64,000 bases of DNA from the IMG/VR virus record IMGVR_UViG_3300028197_001237, positions 25,311 to 89,310 of that record; one strand, 5' to 3'. The stretch's first letter is position 1, and every line of letters begins with the position of its first letter. Below are positions 61,837 through 64,000 of this stretch, piece after piece. Below the pieces are notes generated by a model. The model was not told where the DNA came from. It was given only the letters and a program-made list of their open reading frames with translations, and did not search any database. The DNA comes from a virus. Both the position numbers and the translations under genes were made by a program.

Positions 61837-62910
61837 ATGTCTCGTGGAGATTTACAAGAAATGGAGCAATCTAAAACTGCTGTGAATGCGAACGCTAAAC
61901 CTGCTGAGTCAATGCCTAAGTTGACTGATCCAGGTACACAGCTCGGTAGTGTAGAAGATCTCGGTGGTCCAACCCCTGAGAACTACAAACCTGATGATGA
62001 TTCGGCAAAGCTCAGAGAGCCTAAGATCGCAACTGTCAAGGATGTGGTTAACAGAGGTGCTAAAGCCGCAGATCAAATGAAGAAAATGGCCAAAGAAGAA
62101 GCTGAAGCTTCCGAAGAGGAAGTTGTAGCTGAGGCCGAGACTACCGAAGAGGAAGTCGTTTCTGAAGAGGAAACCAAAGAAGAGTATAACGTCGATGAAG
62201 ATGTTAACGCTCTCCTTGGTGGTGAAGAACTCTCCGAAGAATTCAGAGAAAAGGCTAAGATCGTTTTCGAAGCCGCACTTAATTCAAAAGTAAAAGAAAT
62301 TCAAGAAACTCTCGAAGTTCAATACTCCGAGAAACTTGAAGAGGAGAAAGAAGGTCTTAAGGACGTTCTTACTGAAAGAGTCGATGCCTATCTTGAGTAT
62401 GTCTGCGAAGAGTGGATTACCGAGAATGAATTGGCTGTCGAACAAGGTCTTAAGACCGAAATGACCGAATCATTCCTTTCTGGAATGAAGGGTCTTTTTG
62501 AAGAACATTATGTAACAATCCCTGAAGATAAATATGATGTGCTGGAAAGCATGGTAGAAAAACTAGATGACATGGAGACCAAGCTCAATGAGCAAATTGA
62601 CAAGAATATCGATCTGAACAAGAGACTCGCTGAGTCCACTGCAGGTTCGATTCTTGATCAAATCTCTGAGGGACTCGCAGAGACCCAGAAAGAGAAGCTC
62701 GCTTCACTTGCCGAAAGTATTGAGTTTGAAAGTGATACAGAATATCGTGAGAAACTGGAAACCCTGAAGGAGTCATATTTCTCCGGTAAGGCACCAGCTC
62801 CAAAAGCAGCCCAACAACAGACTCTGTCTGAGGGTGTAGATACAACCGAATCTCCTGTTACAGGAACCATGGACGCTTATCTGCGTTCCCTGGGCGCTTT
62901 TAAAAAGTGA
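61837..62910 (+). CDS. gp22: Scaffolding/prohead core protein gp22
   Basis: 357 residues (T4 269), rich in Glu, Lys and Ala. Long helices (EEVVAEAETTEEEVVSEEE, KVKEIQETLEVQYSEKLEEE) and a C-terminus GTMDAYLRSLGAFKK fit the T4-like core protein. It forms the scaffold inside the prohead and is digested by gp21. Precedes the capsid gene. Confidence 0.9.
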   Translation: MSRGDLQEMEQSKTAVNANAKPAESMPKLTDPGTQLGSVEDLGGPTPENYKPDDDSAKLREPKIATVKDVVNRGAKAADQMKKMAKEEAEASEEEVVAEAETTEEEVVSEEETKEEYNVDEDVNALLGGEELSEEFREKAKIVFEAALNSKVKEIQETLEVQYSEKLEEEKEGLKDVLTERVDAYLEYVCEEWITENELAVEQGLKTEMTESFLSGMKGLFEEHYVTIPEDKYDVLESMVEKLDDMETKLNEQIDKNIDLNKRLAESTAGSILDQISEGLAETQKEKLASLAESIEFESDTEYREKLETLKESYFSGKAPAPKAAQQQTLSEGVDTTESPVTGTMDAYLRSLGAFKK

Positions 62911-62945
62911 TTTCAACATTAAATTCAAACAAATAAGGTAAAGCA

Positions 62946-64000
62946 ATGTTTCAGTCCGAAAGATTGCAGGAAAAGTGGAGTCCACTTCTCGACTATGATG
63001 GTCTTGATCCAATCAAAGATTCTCATCGTAGAGCCGTAACCGCGGTCCTGCTAGAAAACCAAGAAAAATTCCTCCGTGAGGAGCAAGCATTCTCGTCAGG
63101 TATCAACCTGATGGAATCCCCCACCGTCAACACCGACCCTGGAGCTACCGGAAACGCTGGCTTCTCTGGTAGTGCAAGTGGTACAGGTCCTGTTGCAGGT
63201 TTCGATCCCGTTCTGATCTCACTGATCAGACGAGCAATGCCTAACCTGGTCGCTTATGACCTGGCTGGTGTTCAACCAATGAACGGTCCTACTGGACTCA
63301 TCTTCGCAATGAGATCCCGTCTACAAGATCAGAATGGTGCAGAAACGTTCTTCGACGAAGTAGATACCGCATTCTCTGGTCAGGACGCTAATTTCGATCT
63401 GACTGGTGGTATGTCCGATGTCCAAGCTGGTCTTGGTACAACCGCACAGTCTGGTAGCAACCCAGGTGTTCTGAACCCTGTTGGCACAGCCAATTCCGAA
63501 GGCTATGTCGTCGGTCAGGGTATGAAGACCCAAGACTCTGAAGCACTGGATAGTGGCAATAACGCCTTTAACCAGATGGCTTTCTCGATTGAGAAAGTTA
63601 CTGTTACAGCCAAGTCAAGAGCCCTGAAGGCCGAGTACAGCTTGGAGCTGGCACAGGACCTTAAGGCTATTCACGGTCTTAACGCTGAAGCCGAACTGGC
63701 TAACATCCTCTCAACCGAAATTTTGGCTGAGATCAACCGTGAAGTCATCAGAACTATCTACAAGGTAGCTGAACAAGGTGCTGTTTCTAACACCGCTACT
63801 TCCGGTATCTTCGACCTGGACGTTGACTCCAACGGTCGTTGGTCCGTTGAGAAGTTCAAAGGACTTCTTTTCCAAATCGAGCGTGACGCTAACGCGATCG
63901 CACAAAGAACTCGTAGAGGGAAAGGCAACATGGTTCTGTGTTCCGCAGACGTTGCTTCCGCACTTACGATGGCTGGTATCCTGGATTACACTCCAGCACT
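62946..64000 (+). CDS. gp23: Major capsid protein gp23 (3' end beyond window)
   Basis: Open to the window edge (351 complete codons). MFQSERLQEKWSPLLDYDGL, AVTAVLLENQEKFL, GFDPVLISLIRRAMPNLVAY and DVCGVQPM-type region (DLAGVQPMNGPTGLIFAMR) are gp23 signatures, and AYSLELAQDL-like KAEYSLELAQDLKAIHG follows. It forms the icosahedral shell after gp21 cleavage of its N-terminus. No strong late octamer is seen between genes 22 and 23; AGGTAA is the likely ribosome site. Confidence 0.97.
   Translation, partial: MFQSERLQEKWSPLLDYDGLDPIKDSHRRAVTAVLLENQEKFLREEQAFSSGINLMESPTVNTDPGATGNAGFSGSASGTGPVAGFDPVLISLIRRAMPNLVAYDLAGVQPMNGPTGLIFAMRSRLQDQNGAETFFDEVDTAFSGQDANFDLTGGMSDVQAGLGTTAQSGSNPGVLNPVGTANSEGYVVGQGMKTQDSEALDSGNNAFNQMAFSIEKVTVTAKSRALKAEYSLELAQDLKAIHGLNAEAELANILSTEILAEINREVIRTIYKVAEQGAVSNTATSGIFDLDVDSNGRWSVEKFKGLLFQIERDANAIAQRTRRGKGNMVLCSADVASALTMAGILDYTPA

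Noticed and set aside
13441-62910. Many long minus-strand and other-frame open frames across the virion genes (for example 27804-28223, 5814-6290, 39421-39789)
   Set aside because: They lie fully within strongly recognised + strand genes, have no ribosome site or sensible protein composition, and mirror codon bias.

Overview
The window is one stretch of a T4-like marine cyanophage genome (a myovirus of Synechococcus or Prochlorococcus, Kyanoviridae-type). The evidence is a T4-order virion cassette (25-6-7-8-[9/10/11 position]-13-14-15-16-17-18-19-20-[67/68 position]-21-22-23), AT-rich coding sequence, T4-type late promoter octamers (NATAAATA or TCTAAATA) before most structural operons, and many tiny early proteins of the kind typical of cyanomyoviruses. 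Every gene I support is on the + strand. No host gene, tRNA, integrase, insertion sequence or CRISPR array was seen.

Layout. (a) 1-2150: small conserved proteins, including an exported HExxH protein, ending in a strong terminator. (b) 2195-3014: a late-promoter pair whose second gene begins with a T4-style capsid-targeting peptide, so it may be an internal head protein. (c) 3020-9569: about 25 very small, tightly packed genes, plus a ligase-like nucleotidyltransferase and an SF2 helicase. Operons here and just outside are headed by an almost invariant ~38-bp intergenic element (8 copies, 1868-9918). Start codons here mostly lack a Shine-Dalgarno and often sit in an ATCATG context. (d) 9570-10894: a gene-poor junction with an AT-rich stretch, a cluster of DnaA-box-like sites, direct repeats, three micro-ORFs, a strong terminator, and a consensus sigma70 promoter followed by two stable hairpins (candidate small RNA). 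(e) 10895-13009: a glycosyltransferase and small conserved genes. (f) 13038-64000: the virion module. It holds baseplate wedge (25, 6, a 4007-residue gp7-like giant, 8, a 2540-residue DUF4815-type protein), fibre-like proteins with a LamG domain, a complete subtilisin-like protease, neck (13, 14), tail completion (15), terminase (16, 17) split by a large fibre-like insertion, sheath, tube, portal, head core, protease, scaffold, and a truncated major capsid gene.

How it works together. Early/middle genes appear to be driven by sigma70-type promoters and by the repeated element; late genes by the T4-type sigma gp55-like octamer, placed about 20-30 nt before the start codon. The head genes (20 to 23) build and mature a procapsid, gp16/gp17 fill it, gp13/14/15 join head to tail, and the baseplate/fibre genes make the host-recognition apparatus. 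The items most worth following are the repeated intergenic element, the junction with the possible origin and the sigma70-driven structured RNA, the candidate internal head protein, and the shared adhesin-like repeat modules spread across five virion proteins.
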